Shown: positions 1 through 11,927, numbered from the stretch's first letter. The stretch: 64,000 nucleotides of DNA from Hymenoscyphus infarciens (GCA_001414345.1 LLCB01000002.1:124001-188000); one strand, 5' to 3'. Notes: generated by a model not told the origin, from the sequence alone. Made by a program: numbers and translations.

Positions 1-541
1 GCAAAGGTAGCAGAAGAAAGTGGGGAGCAAAATCAGTAATGGTCGCTGTGGTTGATTGTGTTGTTGGTTGGTTGATGATCGGAGTGTATTTGGTCTGTGT
101 CCAAACTATCTTTATAGGGGCAAGCCGATGATTGGTCGCTAGTTCCGTCTTTGTGAGGGGTATAGCCCTAGTACTGCCTTGTGGCCTTAGAATTAGTTGT
201 AAATTCGGAAGAGCAGTTCCGGCTCAATTCACTCAGGTTAAGTTTTCCAAACCACATAATAACAAGAATTTAACCCTCATACTAGAAACAACATGGATTT
301 CTTCAAATGTGGGAGAAGCAAGAACTGAGTGGCTGTCAAAGAAGGCAAAGCAAACAAATAGTCAAAGAAACGGAAAAAATTGTATAATGTAGTTCAATAT
401 TCTTAACTTGTGGACAACCCCCATGGATCTTGGAAATCTTGGACATCTCTGGTCTGCTGTCTGTTCAGTAAAGCAATAGCAAAGCAACAAACAAGTGCAA
501 ATCAAGGAGCCAAAACAAAGCTGGCAAGAACTTGTCAATAC
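1..541. other. intergenic, no supported gene
   Basis: I see no credible coding region. The short open frames here lack ATG starts or resemble no protein. The stretch is the 3' flank of the decarboxylase-like gene that ends at 542, and may be the upstream region of a gene beyond the left edge. Confidence 0.5.
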
Positions 542-1466
542 TCATCCCCTCACAAGTTCACCCTTCTCCTCCATCTCAGCCAAGACCCTATCAGCAACAC
601 GGAAAGCCTCCATACCAGCAGGAAGACCACAATACGCACTATCACCACAAATTAGTCTTCTGCTCCTCCAACTCCTCCAACTCCTCCAACTCCTCCAGCT
701 CCTCCCTCTCAAACCAATGAAACTTGGTTTCCAAGTCCTCCCAAACATTCTTAAACCAAAATCGGAAAAAGGTTAAGTAACAAGAGAAAAGGAGGCTAGG
801 GAACAATAACCAGATTCCTGACAAAATGAACAAAGAACACATACCTAGCTTGCAACAGCGCCTCCCTAATCTCAACCTCAGAAGCACCATTTCTAATAGC
901 CCCTCGAACATGAGTCCCCAATTCAATCCACTTTCCCAAAGCAGTCAACATGACTAAATTGAGCAGACTTCGGGTTTTCAACTCCAGACCTGGTCGTGTC
1001 CAGATGGTTCCCCATGCTGATTCCTGGGTTTTTTTGTTAGTATATAATTCTATCATACAAGGGGAAATGGAAAAGAGAGCGTGTGAAAAAGATTTTGTAA
1101 TTGAGTAGAAAGGGGTGGGATGGAGCATTAAAGGAGGGTGAAAAGATGAAAAGTAAGAAATTGAGAACAGGAGGATGATGGGACGGGCACTATATATAAC
1201 CTCCCCACTTTTTCCCCCTCACCCAACATCGCAAAACAAATCAAAAAAATCAAACTCACAGTAGCAAACTGCACCAAAGGCCTCATAAAATCCCCACCAC
1301 TCTTCTCCAAACTCTCCGCCACATAGTCCTCCCCAACAACCCTACGTCTCATATCATAACCTCTGCCATAGATAGTCTGATGCGCAGGGTCATCCATGTT
1401 GTTCTGTGAAATATCCACTTCGGGGGCTCTGGACCCAGATGCGGGGGTAGATTTATTGGCCGACAT
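542..1466 (-). CDS. carboxymuconolactone decarboxylase-family protein
   Basis: Three exons read on the minus strand: 1466-1260, 1023-845 and 638-542, giving 160 residues. The introns are GTGAG...CAG and GTATGT...TAG, and the phases join cleanly. The central part (LELKTRSLLNLVMLTALGK, then LGTHVRGAIRNGAS and EIREALLQASAYCGLPAG) has the pattern of the CMD/AhpD-like fold, in which a helical bundle carries out decarboxylation of gamma-carboxymuconolactone or a peroxidase-type reaction. In the protocatechuate branch of the beta-ketoadipate pathway the substrate is 4-carboxymuconolactone. I see no other pathway gene beside it, so the exact substrate is open. The length matches single-domain CMD proteins. 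No signal peptide or membrane segment is evident. The family is confident; the reaction is inferred. Confidence 0.82.
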
Positions 1467-1632
1467 ATTTCCTATGCTTTTCTTGGTTGTCGTCTTCTTG
1501 CTAGTTTTGTTGGTATTGGTTGTCTGTTTGTATTGTCAGGATGAGGTGTCGAAAACAAGAAATACGACTCTCAGTGGAAATCCGCAACTGAGAGGGAAGG
1601 AAGGAGCAACCAAGATGATACAGGAAAGCTGA

Positions 1633-1896
1633 CTAGGTAGGCCAGCTTGACCCAAAGAACGAAGAAAAGAGCAACAGGGCAATACAAAACCCGTGACGTA
1701 CACTCTTCATCGCACCTGCACTCCCTTGAAACCCCCCACCTGCACCTACACCTACACCACCAGTCGGAGGAGGAGCATAAAAACTCCCACCTGCAGGATC
1801 CCCAGGAAACGCGCCAACAGGCCCATCATCACCACTCAAAACCTCCCCCCCTTTCCTCCCCTTCCTCTCCCCATTCTTCTTGCGCAGGAAATCCAT
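1633..1896 (-). CDS. possible short glycine/proline-rich protein
   Basis: An open frame from ATG 1896 to 1633 encodes about 87 residues. It has a basic N-terminus (MDFLRKKNGERKGRKGGE), a Gly/Pro-rich middle and a hydrophobic C-terminal stretch ending in SSFFGSSWPT. I do not recognise a family. It lies upstream of and in the same orientation as the CMD-like gene, with about 170 bp between them, so it could be that gene's leader or a separate small gene. Low-complexity composition means it may be chance. Confidence 0.25.
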   Translation of the reverse strand: MDFLRKKNGERKGRKGGEVLSGDDGPVGAFPGDPAGGSFYAPPPTGGVGVGAGGGFQGSAGAMKSVRHGFCIALLLFSSFFGSSWPT

Positions 1897-1903
1897 GCCC
1901 ACA

Positions 1904-2743
1904 CTTCTATAATATTAATCACAAACACCAGGCAAAAACACCTAGCAAAAACACCAGACAAAAACAAAAACAAAGTTCAACAAGCGGTGGGTGAGCTGAG
2001 CGAATGAAAAGAAAGGAGGTTGCTTGTTTCGTTCTCCTCCTATCTTCTCATTACAGACCTGGGAGGCTTAGGCTAGGCTAGACAGGCCCAATGCCCGCAG
2101 TCTAACCTACAGCAGACGTTGCGGGGAACCTGGTCATTTTCCTACGCCGCAATATACCCAACTGCAGAATCCAACCAGTAAGAGGGAGTGGATTTCGGTC
2201 AGTGTCCCTTTAGATTGGTCCACCGAGCGCCTGGGGGTTAGTGTGCAGCTGGCGTAGTGCTACTTTCCAAGTTTTAAACTAGGACTTGGGACGGAGCTGC
2301 TGTTTATTTCAACGACTCCTCATCCTCCTCATCCTCCTCATCATCCATTTTGTTATCCAAAAATGAGTTGCTTCAGTACCAACACATCACACCAGGCGAA
2401 AGGAAGCAAACTCGGCAAAGAGTATTTAAATAGGTATGGCATTCCGTGAATCGCTATCATGGTAGTTTTACATTCAGGAGAGGATGAGAAAACAAGGAAA
2501 CAGATGACAACTATGCTATGAAAAGCAGAGAGCACGAAAAATACAACCCCGAAATCCATATTACAACCCCACGTCGGAAAACGAACCCAGCGGCAGAAGG
2601 CCATATGCCATCCTCAACTGATCCTCCCCTCCACGCATTTATCTTCTAAAGCACGCTTTCTTTCTATGTGGTATCCATCTAAACGTCTATTGCTCATCTC
2701 AAAGGATGGATCGTGTACGTTTGGGTATCTTATAACGGCGGAA
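1904..2743. other. intergenic, with an acidic-codon microsatellite
   Basis: This is the 3' flank of the cytochrome c peroxidase gene. At about 2312-2348 a run of CTCATC-type triplets reads on the minus strand as a short acidic string ending in a stop, but no start or exon context supports it as a gene. No other coding region is supported. Confidence 0.45.
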
Positions 2744-3955
2744 TTAGTTGGTTGGCTTGAGAGACATTGGGGTGGTGGTCTCGGCGAAAGGTACACCAAG
2801 CTCGAAAAGCTTGACGATGACAGAGGAGAAATCCTTGAAGAAGAGGTCGTTGTCCTTGGCGTATTTGTCGACCCATTGCTTGAATGACTTGTCGGAAACA
2901 AGAGCAATATCGGTAGGAAGCATCATGAGAGACTTGGTCTTCTTGTCTTCGAGCTATTGAGTTTGTTAGCAATCATCAATCACAAGAGTCCTTTGGATAA
3001 CATACTTGCTTAGGACCCTTCCAGTTCTTCCATTGCCACTTCTCGCTCAAGAGCAACTTGTAGTAATCGTTGGTAACAACGGTTGGCGAGAATGTCCATG
3101 GTCCCTCAAATCCACTGCGAGTGGTGTGGCAACGACCCAAAGCGTGAGCTCCAGAAAGAGCAACGATCTCCTGGTCATTGAATCCCATTCGGTAGAAGAT
3201 ATCTCGCAAGTGCTTGTTTCCTTGGCTGGCATCTGGGAGACGTCCGTCAGGTGTGCAAGCAGCGATATCCTTATCTTTTCGTCCTGGGCGGTATGGAATT
3301 TGGGGTCCCATCATCTCTTGGATGGCACAGACACCTCCAAGAATCCAGAGATCAGAGTAGCTGATCCATGGGTTGGCCTCTATTTCAATTGTCAATTGCT
3401 ATCGCAGGTACGCAGAAGAGTGGGCTTACGCTTAATTGGCTCAAGGAAGTCGCGAGCAGAGACCAAACCAGCGTTGGCACCGTGGTCACCCTCTGGGGCG
3501 AATCTCATGGTTGCACCATTGCTTCCTCCGGTTCCAGTCTCCTTGTCGTAGGTACCGCTGCAATGCCATGCCAATCGTACCAAGACTGGTCCGTAGCTTC
3601 CATCATCATAGTCGTCCTTCTCCTCCAATCGTGCGGCGATCTGGTCGTAGACCTTTTGGTAATCCTCCTGCTTTGGCTCGAAGATACCCTTGGTCTCGCC
3701 CGAGGAACCTGAGAGCAAAGAGCCGTTGCCGTAGAAGTAGAAGCCGGCAGCACCTGCGAGAGCAAGGGCTCCGATTCCAATGAAGAGACCGGAAGATGAT
3801 TTTGCGGCAGGCTCAGAGGCGTAACCTCGTCGCGATTGCTGGCGGAAAGTCTGGCGTGGGAGGGCAAAGGCCTTGCTGCGAGTTGAGGTTCTCAGGGCAG
3901 AGGTCGAGGGTGTGGACTTGACTGCCGCGCGGGCGAAGGTTCTGGTGGCGGACAT
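2744..3955 (-). CDS. CCP1: cytochrome c peroxidase, mitochondrial
   Basis: The exons are 3955-3430, 3379-3006 and 2953-2744, giving 369 residues against 361 in yeast. The enzyme reduces H2O2 using ferrocytochrome c in the mitochondrial intermembrane space. The N-terminus is a basic, Ser/Thr-rich targeting sequence ([17 protein letters not shown]). A hydrophobic anchor at about residues 56-77 ([17 protein letters not shown]) follows, as expected for a bipartite sorting signal. The distal haem-pocket motif [12 protein letters not shown] carries the Arg/Trp/His triad. The proximal haem ligand lies in [12 protein letters not shown]. The conserved [12 protein letters not shown] and FFKDF segments close the fold. 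The intron joins restore [17 protein letters not shown] and [12 protein letters not shown], both typical of the family. An upstream run of 13 G lies at 4075-4087, in the promoter or leader. Confidence 0.96.
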
Positions 3956-5421
3956 TGTGAGGGATGAAGGTGTTGATAGAGGATTTGGAGGGCTTGAAAT
4001 GGGATGAAAGATCTAGAAGGAGAGATTCAAGTCTCGTGGAAGAGGATGGAGGAAATGGTTGATAAATGGGGGATGGGGGGGGGGGGGAGATGTTGACACC
4101 CTGGCAGATGACCTGAGATGGTTCGAGAAAGAAATTCTTTGGAGTGTGAGGTGAGGTGAGACTTGAACTCTGTATCGGAATATTTAGGTAAGGTAGGTCG
4201 GGTGCACCGATAACAGGGGCCGATGGAGCTCCGGAAGGTTATAAAAGCCCACTATCAGGCAGTGGAAACCAATCAGACTGTGAGCGAGTAATGCGCAAGG
4301 ATGTGCCATCATTTTAGGGCGCGATTTGACAATCGCTGTCTAGACTGGATGCTGACAAACTCGTCGTTTTGCCGCGTAGGACTGACAAATTCTGGTGAGA
4401 AAGTAGATGTTTTCCCATCCGGCTATGCATAGTTATAGAATGAATGCATAGTTATAGAGAACACCTACAAATGCTGTAGGACGAAAGTTTACCTATAGAG
4501 GCGGTGGAGTAAATACGCTAATTGGTCATCTTTTTTAGGGGTTTGTTGACTGGATCAAACCCGGGGAAACGCCCCGCTCCGAAGAATCGGCTTCTGATGC
4601 CGAGCCGAGAAACTCCCGGAAATGGCAGCACTTTGGCTTCGGAAGAAAAGACTAGTTGGACTGAGAGTAGATAACTATTGGGAAGCTATTAGTTGTTGCC
4701 ATTATTGTGTTTGCAAAGGTTGGGGTGTGTTTTAAAGGTATAGACCTTCCATTAAATTGATTATACGAACAATTACTTTATACTTCTCCAAGTGTTTTGA
4801 TACAATCGATTCAATTGTTCCTGGACCTCTAGCACTATTTTCTCATGGATGTAGCTTGGACTCTCACGAGACTGGACAAGTACAGAAATGCTTCAAAAAG
4901 CAATCCTTTATTGCTATTGGCGATGCATTTAATCACTATTATTAAGAGTTTTTTCGCGCTTGATAAATATCATCCATTAACACCTACAAGTGGCAGGTTC
5001 AACTTGGCCATACCCGACCCGACCCGACCCGACCCGGTTTCCGGCAATCCATCCGGATGGTATTCCCGGATGACTGACCTGCTATCAACTATTTGGAAAA
5101 ACTTGAAGTTGGTTTCAAAGGTTTCATCGCTTTGTTTATTCCAAATTGATGCCTCACGCATGTGTGGTAGTGTTGGAAGATTTCTTACAAACTTCACTTT
5201 GCGTCGTGGCCAAACGGGCCTATTTGACAATCAAATGGTCAGAGTGGAGTAGAATGCTCTGAAGGTTTGTTGAGCCCCAGCATGCATTTTCTAGAAATGC
5301 AGTCTTGATCTTCTCCTGTTTTGGGTTTGCTTTTCAGAACTGGCTTATTTCAAAGCAAGGCTTGGTTGGAGGGAAAGGCCGTGTTTGGTGATATAGAGGG
5401 TCGAAAGAGCTGTGTAATTTT
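3956..5421. other. intergenic region
   Basis: Upstream region of CCP1 (to about 4300) and 3' flank of the gene ending at 5422. It contains a 13-base G run (4075-4087), a repeated ATGCATAGTTATAGA motif near 4425-4460 and a short CCCGA tandem (about 5018-5036). Open frames here lack family resemblance. I see no gene. Confidence 0.5.
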
Positions 5422-6535
5422 TCAACTCGCTCGTTGAATGATATCGTCTCTTCCAAGTGGTCTCGTTCCATCATTCAACACCATTGCTTCTCGATGTCTT
5501 CTGCGGATAGAGTCTTCCTCCGAGCTTTGGTCTCTTCGTCTTCGGCCACCTTCTACGAACATTCCGTCAAAGTCTTCCCCTGCCGTTCCCTCGCCATTTG
5601 TCATTCTCACATCACTTGAGCTTGGTAGATCCCATTCGAAATCCAAAGGTAGAAGTTTTGCCTTGGAGAGCTGTTTCCGCCCAGTTACGTCTCTGATTAA
5701 GGGAAGGGTAAGGCCGTTGAGCCGATTTTGTGTTCGCAAGGATTGGAGGAAGTTTACTTGTCGTTCACAATCGTCGTTGCCCCATGGTTCCTTGCCTAAG
5801 AAGCGTTCGACAAACCGGGCCTTGATTATACCTTGAACGCCGAATTTATCGACCAGTTGACTCAAAAGTAACAGACATTCCTGTTCAACACCATCTCGTA
5901 ATTGCCAGTTGTCCCACTCGATATCATATGGATTGTGCTCATAATCGGCAAGACTATATTCGAGGGATTTTACTAGGGCGGAATAGGTGTCGGGTCTATT
6001 GATAAGGTGTATTGTTGCTAAAAAGTGGTATCAGTATAAATGCAAGCGCGAGTGAAGTCTTTGACATACATTGATGGACCATGAAGGACAATGTCTTGAT
6101 GCTCTTCTCTCTGGTATCATAGTCTGGTCGAGTGATGTAGTGAAGAATGGTATCGAGTGACGTCCTGTCGTAGATTGCACGCTCGCAGATTATAATTGCC
6201 GTCGTTTCCTGAATCGAGTAATTTGTGCTGTCGAGAAGCTTGTCGAGCGTTGAGACTTTCAAGGAATCCTCTACCTTCTGATCAATATATTGAGTTTTGT
6301 TTTCTGAGGGGGGTAGTGCAGCTGCATCGCGATAATTCTCAAGAAGGTGTCGCATGAGTCCCACGACAGCGCATGCTCCCAAACCAATTCCCAAGAAGAA
6401 TAGACGGTCTTGGGCTGGTCGCGAGAGAGGCGCCATTTTGTATAGGTTCAGTCCTGTAACGGTGCAGGCTCCGAGTCCCATCCCGAGGTAGAACGTGCGT
6501 TTTTCCGCAGCTCGCAGGCGCGAAGCCATCGTCAT
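5422..6535 (-). CDS. conserved fungal membrane-anchored helical-repeat-like protein
   Basis: Two exons, 6535-6070 and 6017-5422, give 353 residues from the first ATG (a second ATG lies at 6529). The intron is GTATGT...TTTAG and the join reads MVHQSTIHLINRP. The N-terminal 60 residues contain two near-identical hydrophobic segments (FYLGMGLGACTVTGL and FFLGIGLGACAVVGL), apparently an internal duplication that forms two membrane helices. The rest is a soluble helical region with an armadillo-like pattern (TLDKLLDSTNYSIQETTAIII) and a basic, polar C-terminal tail. This looks like a widespread fungal family of unknown function, probably in an organelle membrane. The gene starts 189 bp from NOP14 in divergent orientation. 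Function is not assigned. Confidence 0.75.
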
Positions 6536-6723
6536 TGAAGCGATATTGGCATTCGATTTCAAGGCGAATGAATGTTGGACAATGTGAGGTTTGACAAGGC
6601 GGCGCAAGGCTGTAAAAGAGGAGTTCTGACCGCCTAATTCTGCCACTAGAGTAGTCTTGGCGCCCGATAACAAGACTGATAAAAAATTTCCCTCTCAAAC
6701 TATTTGAAATACAAACCCGCAAG

Positions 6724-9567
6724 ATGCCTCCTTCACAACTCAAGAGGTTAAAGGCCTCCCTGAGGGAGCAAGGACTAGTAGGACCACAGCAATCGAAGAA
6801 ACAGAGAAAACAAAATGCGCAAAATGGAGTTAACAAGGAAAAGAGGGTGGGGAAAAAGGTTGCCCTCGATGGAATTCGGGAACAGTTCAATCCATTTGAA
6901 TTTAAGTTATCTGGAAAAGCGCCCAAATTCGAAGTCACCACAAACAAGGGCAAGGTAAATGCAACTGTGCGACGGCCGGGTTTACAAAAGGGTCTTGCCG
7001 AGGAGAGAGTAAGTCCAAAATATCGTCACGCAAGCGCACAATTCTAATCCAATCCATAGCTTACCAAGGCCTACGAACTCGATGTGCAGCGACGCAGGAA
7101 GGTGGGAGGAATTGTGGATAAGCGCTTTGGAGAGAATGACCCCTCAATGGCGCCCGAAGAAAAGATGTTGGAACGATTCACGCTCGAGAAACAACGGCAC
7201 CACAAACATTCAGCATTTGATTTGGAGGACGATGATATGCAAGGAGAACTCACGCACATGGGACAATCCCTTTCTCTGGACGGCCCAGCTCTTGCTGACG
7301 ATTTTGACGAAGAGGATTTGGAATTATCGGATGCAGAAGATCATCCTTCAGACGATGAACGACGAGCCCGAAAACGACGTCGATCGCCAGGTGCAGAGGG
7401 TGAAGAGGACGACGAAGAGGAAGGCGAGGATAGGCCAGAGAGAAAAAAGTCGAAGCAAGAAGTTATGACAGAATTAATTGCGAAATCTAAACAACACAAA
7501 TACGAGCGGCAGGCGGCCAAAGACGACGACGAGGATCTTAGGGAAGAATTGGACAAGGAAATGAGTAGCATTCATGCACTTCTACGAGGCCTCGGGCCAA
7601 AAGCCAAACCTGTACCACCTCCAATTATGCCGGGAATGCATCCAGACCGCGCTGCTCTGTTGAATGGGACGGATAAAATCAAATTCGACAAAGAGTATGA
7701 TTTACGGTTGAGACAGCTGGCCCTGGACGCACGCTCTAAGCCTACAGAACCATCTAAAACGGAGGATGAGAGAGTAGAGGCGGAATCCAGGAAGCTCCGT
7801 CAGTTAGAGGAGAAGCGACAACGCCGCATGCAGGGAGAACCACAGAGCAGTGATGAGGAAGATGCGGTTGATAATAATGTACTTGCTGAGGAGGAAGAGG
7901 ATGAAGAGGAGGATTTCGGACTGGGCTCTGGAATTAAAACACGTCCCGCCATGAGCGAATTGGGCGTGGAGGACGAGGATGATTTTGTAATTGACGATGA
8001 TTTAGTTGCAAGTGGGTCTGACCTGGAAGTCTCTGAAGACGAATCCTCTGGCGATGAAGGAGACGAAGAACAGGAAGCAGATGATGACGAGGATACTGAA
8101 TTTTTGAAGGGGCTGTTGACAGAAGAAGAGGCAAAACGACCAGAGTTTCTTACAGGAGCAAATGCCCCAATCCCAGAAGTAGAACTTCCCGAGAAAAATG
8201 GTGTAAGTGGGAACCTGGCCTATACGTTCAAATGCCCACAGTCTCACGAAGAGCTTCTCGAAGTAACAAAAGGAATTGCTCTTCTGGATCTCCCAACAGT
8301 CGTACAACGGATCAGAGCTCTTTATCACCCAAAACTCAACAGCGATAACAAGGGGAAGCTACGCGATTTTTCTGTGTCACTTATTGATCACATTTCATAC
8401 CTCGCGAACCAGTCACCTCATCCTCCATTTTCCGTTCTGGAAAACATCATTCGCCACATCCATTCTCTGGCCAAAACTTATCCTCTGGACATCGCCAATT
8501 CTTTCCGGAGTCACCTCGAGGATCTTCATGAAAATCGTTCGTTAGCTCCCACACCGGGAGACTTGATAATCCTCACCGCCATCGGAAGTGTCTTTTCAAC
8601 ATCCGATCATTTCCACCAAGTGGTTACTCCTGCAATTTTAAGCATGAGCAGATATTTGGGATTGAAGATACCGCAAACTTTATCTGATTATGCAACTGGG
8701 GCATATATGTGCACATTGTCATTACACTATCTACGACTATCTAAGCGATATGTACCAGAACTTGTAAGCTTTATTGAGAATACTCTTTGTGCTCTTGCTC
8801 CCAAGAAGCTGGTAAAATTACCGGGTAATTTCCCTTATCATGAGCCGAAAACATCTGCTCGGATAGAAAGCGTTTCAAAATCATCGAGACGCCTTACTCT
8901 CTTTGATTGTGTCGGACAAAATCTTTCTGAGGATGATGAGGGATCATTGAAGATAGCGATATTAGACACAAATCTCGCGCTCCTTGGAGTCGCTGCAGAA
9001 ACGTGGGCGGAGAAATCTTCTTTCACAGAACTTTTTGAACCCGTAATCAAGATACTGCAACACTTTGGGAAGGAGAGCTGTTGGTCAATTCTCCCGCCAA
9101 GTACCCAAGTAAGTCTATACCTCAACTCTTCATGTCAAGTCCAATTACTAATAAATCCTCAGAAAACCATCACAAAACTCAACAAAACCCTAGCCATTGC
9201 TGTCAAAACAGCCACTCTAGCCCGTCGACCTCTAGAACTCCACCACCACCGACCCCTCGCCATCAAAACCGCCATTCCCAAATTCGAGGAAACCTATAAC
9301 CCAGATAGACATTACGACCCAGATCAAGAACGGACTGAAGCCGCCAAACTCCGCAAAGAGTATAAGCGGGAGAAGAAGGGTGCTATGCGTGACCTGCGGA
9401 AGGATGCTAGTGTCATTGCAAGAGAAAGCTTGCGTGAGAAGAGGGAGAAAGATGAGGCTTATGAGAAGAAGTATAAGAGACTTGTGGCTGAGATTCAAGG
9501 CGAGGAGGGGAGGGAACAGAAGGCTTATGCTAGGGAGAAGGAGTGGAGGAAGAAGGGAAAGAAATGA
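6724..9567 (+). CDS. NOP14: nucleolar protein NOP14, small-subunit processome factor
   Basis: The exons are 6724-7008, 7060-9108 and 9163-9567, giving 912 residues. NOP14 acts in the nucleolus in 18S rRNA maturation and 40S assembly. The N-terminal Lys-rich start and the block NPFEFKLSGKAPKFEV match the family, as do KAYELDVQRRRKVGGIVDKRFGE and the C-terminal basic coiled coil. Long acidic tracts occupy roughly residues 180-230 and 350-450, as usual for this protein. Intron 2 (9109-9162) is 54 nt with GTAAGT...CTCAG and a CTAAT branch-like motif. It has no in-frame stop, so an ORF finder reads through it and would add 18 unsupported residues. The length is close to fungal NOP14. It shares a 189-bp divergent promoter with the minus-strand gene starting at 6535. 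Confidence 0.95.
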
Positions 9568-10063
9568 GGGAATGTATAGTAGGATTTGTGGAGTAAATAC
9601 CCGGTATTGTTTATATCTTTGGTGTTCATACTGTCTTGTTTAAGATGCTTTATCTCTCACTCTCGCTGTTTGGTTTTGCTTTTTGCATTTTCACGTTCAA
9701 GATCTTTCGTATTAGGTGACTCGTCTCTCTGCTGGGCTCAATTGATCTGCGGTGTTCTTTACAACTTCAATAGATCCCAACCAGTGATTGACGCGAGTAT
9801 TTCTGAAAGGAAACCTGAATAGGGTTCCTTGAATGTGTGAATAAAGGTATTGCTAATCTTTACCTGAGTGAAAAAGAACCCTCGGTGAAGAAATAGTGTC
9901 TATGTGTTTGTTTCTATCTCGAGTGAATTGCCCTCGACCATACTCACGCGGCCAGCCTAGTCTATTTAAGCACTTGGAATAGCTACTCCAATAACCATCA
10001 ATCAACACAACAAACACCTTCCAAATACTCATTTCCCTCCCTAGTCTACCAACAATTTTGAAA
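9568..10063. other. intergenic, promoter of RING-type gene
   Basis: Region between the NOP14 stop and the ATG at 10064. A TATA-like TATTTAA lies near 9962, about 100 bp upstream of that start, and CAACA-rich leader sequence follows. I see no gene. Confidence 0.4.
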
Positions 10064-11086
10064 ATGTGCCGTCGCTACCAATTCTTCTGGCAATGTGACT
10101 GCGAACGAAAAGATCAAAAACACCCCGTCATTTGCTGCCCAACCTCTGAGTTTCTCGACAACGACGATACTCCTCCAAGTCTCCCCAAAGCTCGCTGGTT
10201 AAAGGCATCACAAACCGACATCGATTCCCAACATCTTGGATGTTTTGGAACTACTTGGGAAAATCCCATCAAGCTGGAACTCAAGCGGAACTGCTACAGC
10301 TGTCTTCGCATACCCACAAATGATTGCGACGATTTTCCGAACTTTGCCATGAACCTACAGAAGGGCAGCAGCCTGTGCATGAAGATGCTCAGAACGAATC
10401 GAGTAACTATTTCGGTGCGGCTTTACCCAAATGTCCTACGGTTTTGTGAAGGTCTCAACTGGAGATCCACCTACGAGGAACTGAGATGGTTTGGAGATAT
10501 CTCGCCAGAAGATCTAGAATGGCTCAACTCCCTCCTCGACAGTATCGAGTGTTTGTTAGAAAAAGCCGATGGAGCACAAGCACATTTTCGAACACACTTC
10601 AACAAAGAAATCTTCTCAGAAGATTTCTTGTTAACCTTGAAGCAGGTAAGAGCGATGGAGACTTTTCTCAAAACCAATCTTGCTCTCAACGCACTCCTCG
10701 CCAGGGACGATGAATTTATTTCGCGAATCAAACCAGCGCTTCTGACCAAAGTTTCTCTAGGGAGTATTAAGAAAGAGGAATGTTTCATTTGCAAGGATAC
10801 GCTCGGAGAGAAGAACGAAGAGGGTGATTACGAAGAAGCGGTTGAGACACCCTGCCATCATACCCTCGGTTCGTTTTGTGCTCACAGATGGTTTATTCAA
10901 GATAAACATGAACACTGCCCTTTTTGTCGGACCCGTCTTCCGAGGTACCAATACGAGTATTTCGACGACAGGAAACCCACACCCGCGTGGTTAGCATTCT
11001 TCAGTGTTGATCGCGCACGAGACTTGATGGATATTCTTCAAGATGCCCCCAATATTCCAGGAGTTACCGGGATAGATAGGCCATGA
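10064..11086 (+). CDS. RING-type zinc-finger protein (paralogue A)
   Basis: Single exon, 340 residues, starting at ATG 10064. The N-terminal block MCRRYQFFWQCDC followed by ICCPTS is Cys-rich and may bind metal. A conserved LGCFGTTWENPIKLELKR block follows. The middle is helical. At about residues 240-288 there is a RING-like motif: CFIC, then TPCHHT, then FCAHRWF, then CPFC. Such domains usually bind an E2 ubiquitin-conjugating enzyme, so E3 ligase activity is the likely but unproven role. A clear paralogue lies on the minus strand at 48971-49984 with the same architecture and the same N-terminal motif. The N-terminal Cys-rich module is not a family I can name. Confidence 0.8.
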   Translation: MCRRYQFFWQCDCERKDQKHPVICCPTSEFLDNDDTPPSLPKARWLKASQTDIDSQHLGCFGTTWENPIKLELKRNCYSCLRIPTNDCDDFPNFAMNLQKGSSLCMKMLRTNRVTISVRLYPNVLRFCEGLNWRSTYEELRWFGDISPEDLEWLNSLLDSIECLLEKADGAQAHFRTHFNKEIFSEDFLLTLKQVRAMETFLKTNLALNALLARDDEFISRIKPALLTKVSLGSIKKEECFICKDTLGEKNEEGDYEEAVETPCHHTLGSFCAHRWFIQDKHEHCPFCRTRLPRYQYEYFDDRKPTPAWLAFFSVDRARDLMDILQDAPNIPGVTGIDRP

Positions 11087-11927
11087 TCTTACCTATTTTG
11101 GTAGAACACCCCCGGCAATCCCAATGAATCTTAATTACATAGCTCTCCAAATACAATAACTTCCCACATTCATCTTAAATCACTCTTACATACATGTGCA
11201 CTTTCCAAACCCCAATAACAAAGTGAGACCATGATTCAAAGCAACTGACGGCTTCCTTGATTCGGTGATTCAGGGAAAGAAAAGGGGAGAACACCCCACC
11301 CCAAATTCGCTAAGTGGTACACATGGCTGCTAACAGTATTTGCTTTCTTGTTGTTTAGAAGAATAACAAATTTTAACTCTTCATTGTCCGCGCGAAGTGG
11401 CTTGGAATAATCAGTGCTTCTCCGAGACACTGTTTTCACTGACCGCCAACACAACAGGTGCCCTGTCTCTAGAATCAGCTACGCCAGAATAATTCTACTA
11501 CATTCCCACAACTCCATCGACGCACATAGCATTTTATTAGCAAGACAGACTGGGAATTTACAAAAACATGTTACGTACATACTTCTGTAGCACATTTCCT
11601 TAAGAAGTTAAGCCCCTCGCGCAGTAAATGTAGCTCTCGTTCTAACTTTGGCGCGGTCTAAGAGCCCACTCAAGACTAAATCATCATCAAATTCACAACA
11701 AGTATTCCCAAGTATATCATACAATTAAGTTCTAGGTACTGGTAGAACATATATTATACTCGCACCCCCAACACAGCCATCACTTTCTCCACTTTCCCTC
11801 AGCAAATTACCCAGAAAGCCACGTCAATAGCCATATCCCAAAAAAGAACTCCAACGCTGGAATATGCACATGGACACACAGAAAAAACATCTTTTCTTAC
11901 ACGTTCACTCTATCCTTGTTGGCTCCC
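11087..11927. other. intergenic, convergent 3' flanks
   Basis: Tail-to-tail space between the RING-type gene (+) and the RMD1-like gene (-). It is AT-rich with no coding signal I can support. Confidence 0.5.

Noticed and set aside
2312..2360. Acidic minus-strand peptide ending in a stop, as a possible last exon
   Set aside because: It is the translation of a CTCATC microsatellite, and an in-frame stop lies just upstream with no convincing exon.
9109..9162. NOP14 as a two-exon gene with 18 extra residues
   Set aside because: The extra residues coincide exactly with GTAAGT...CTCAG and a CTAAT branch motif, so they are an intron.
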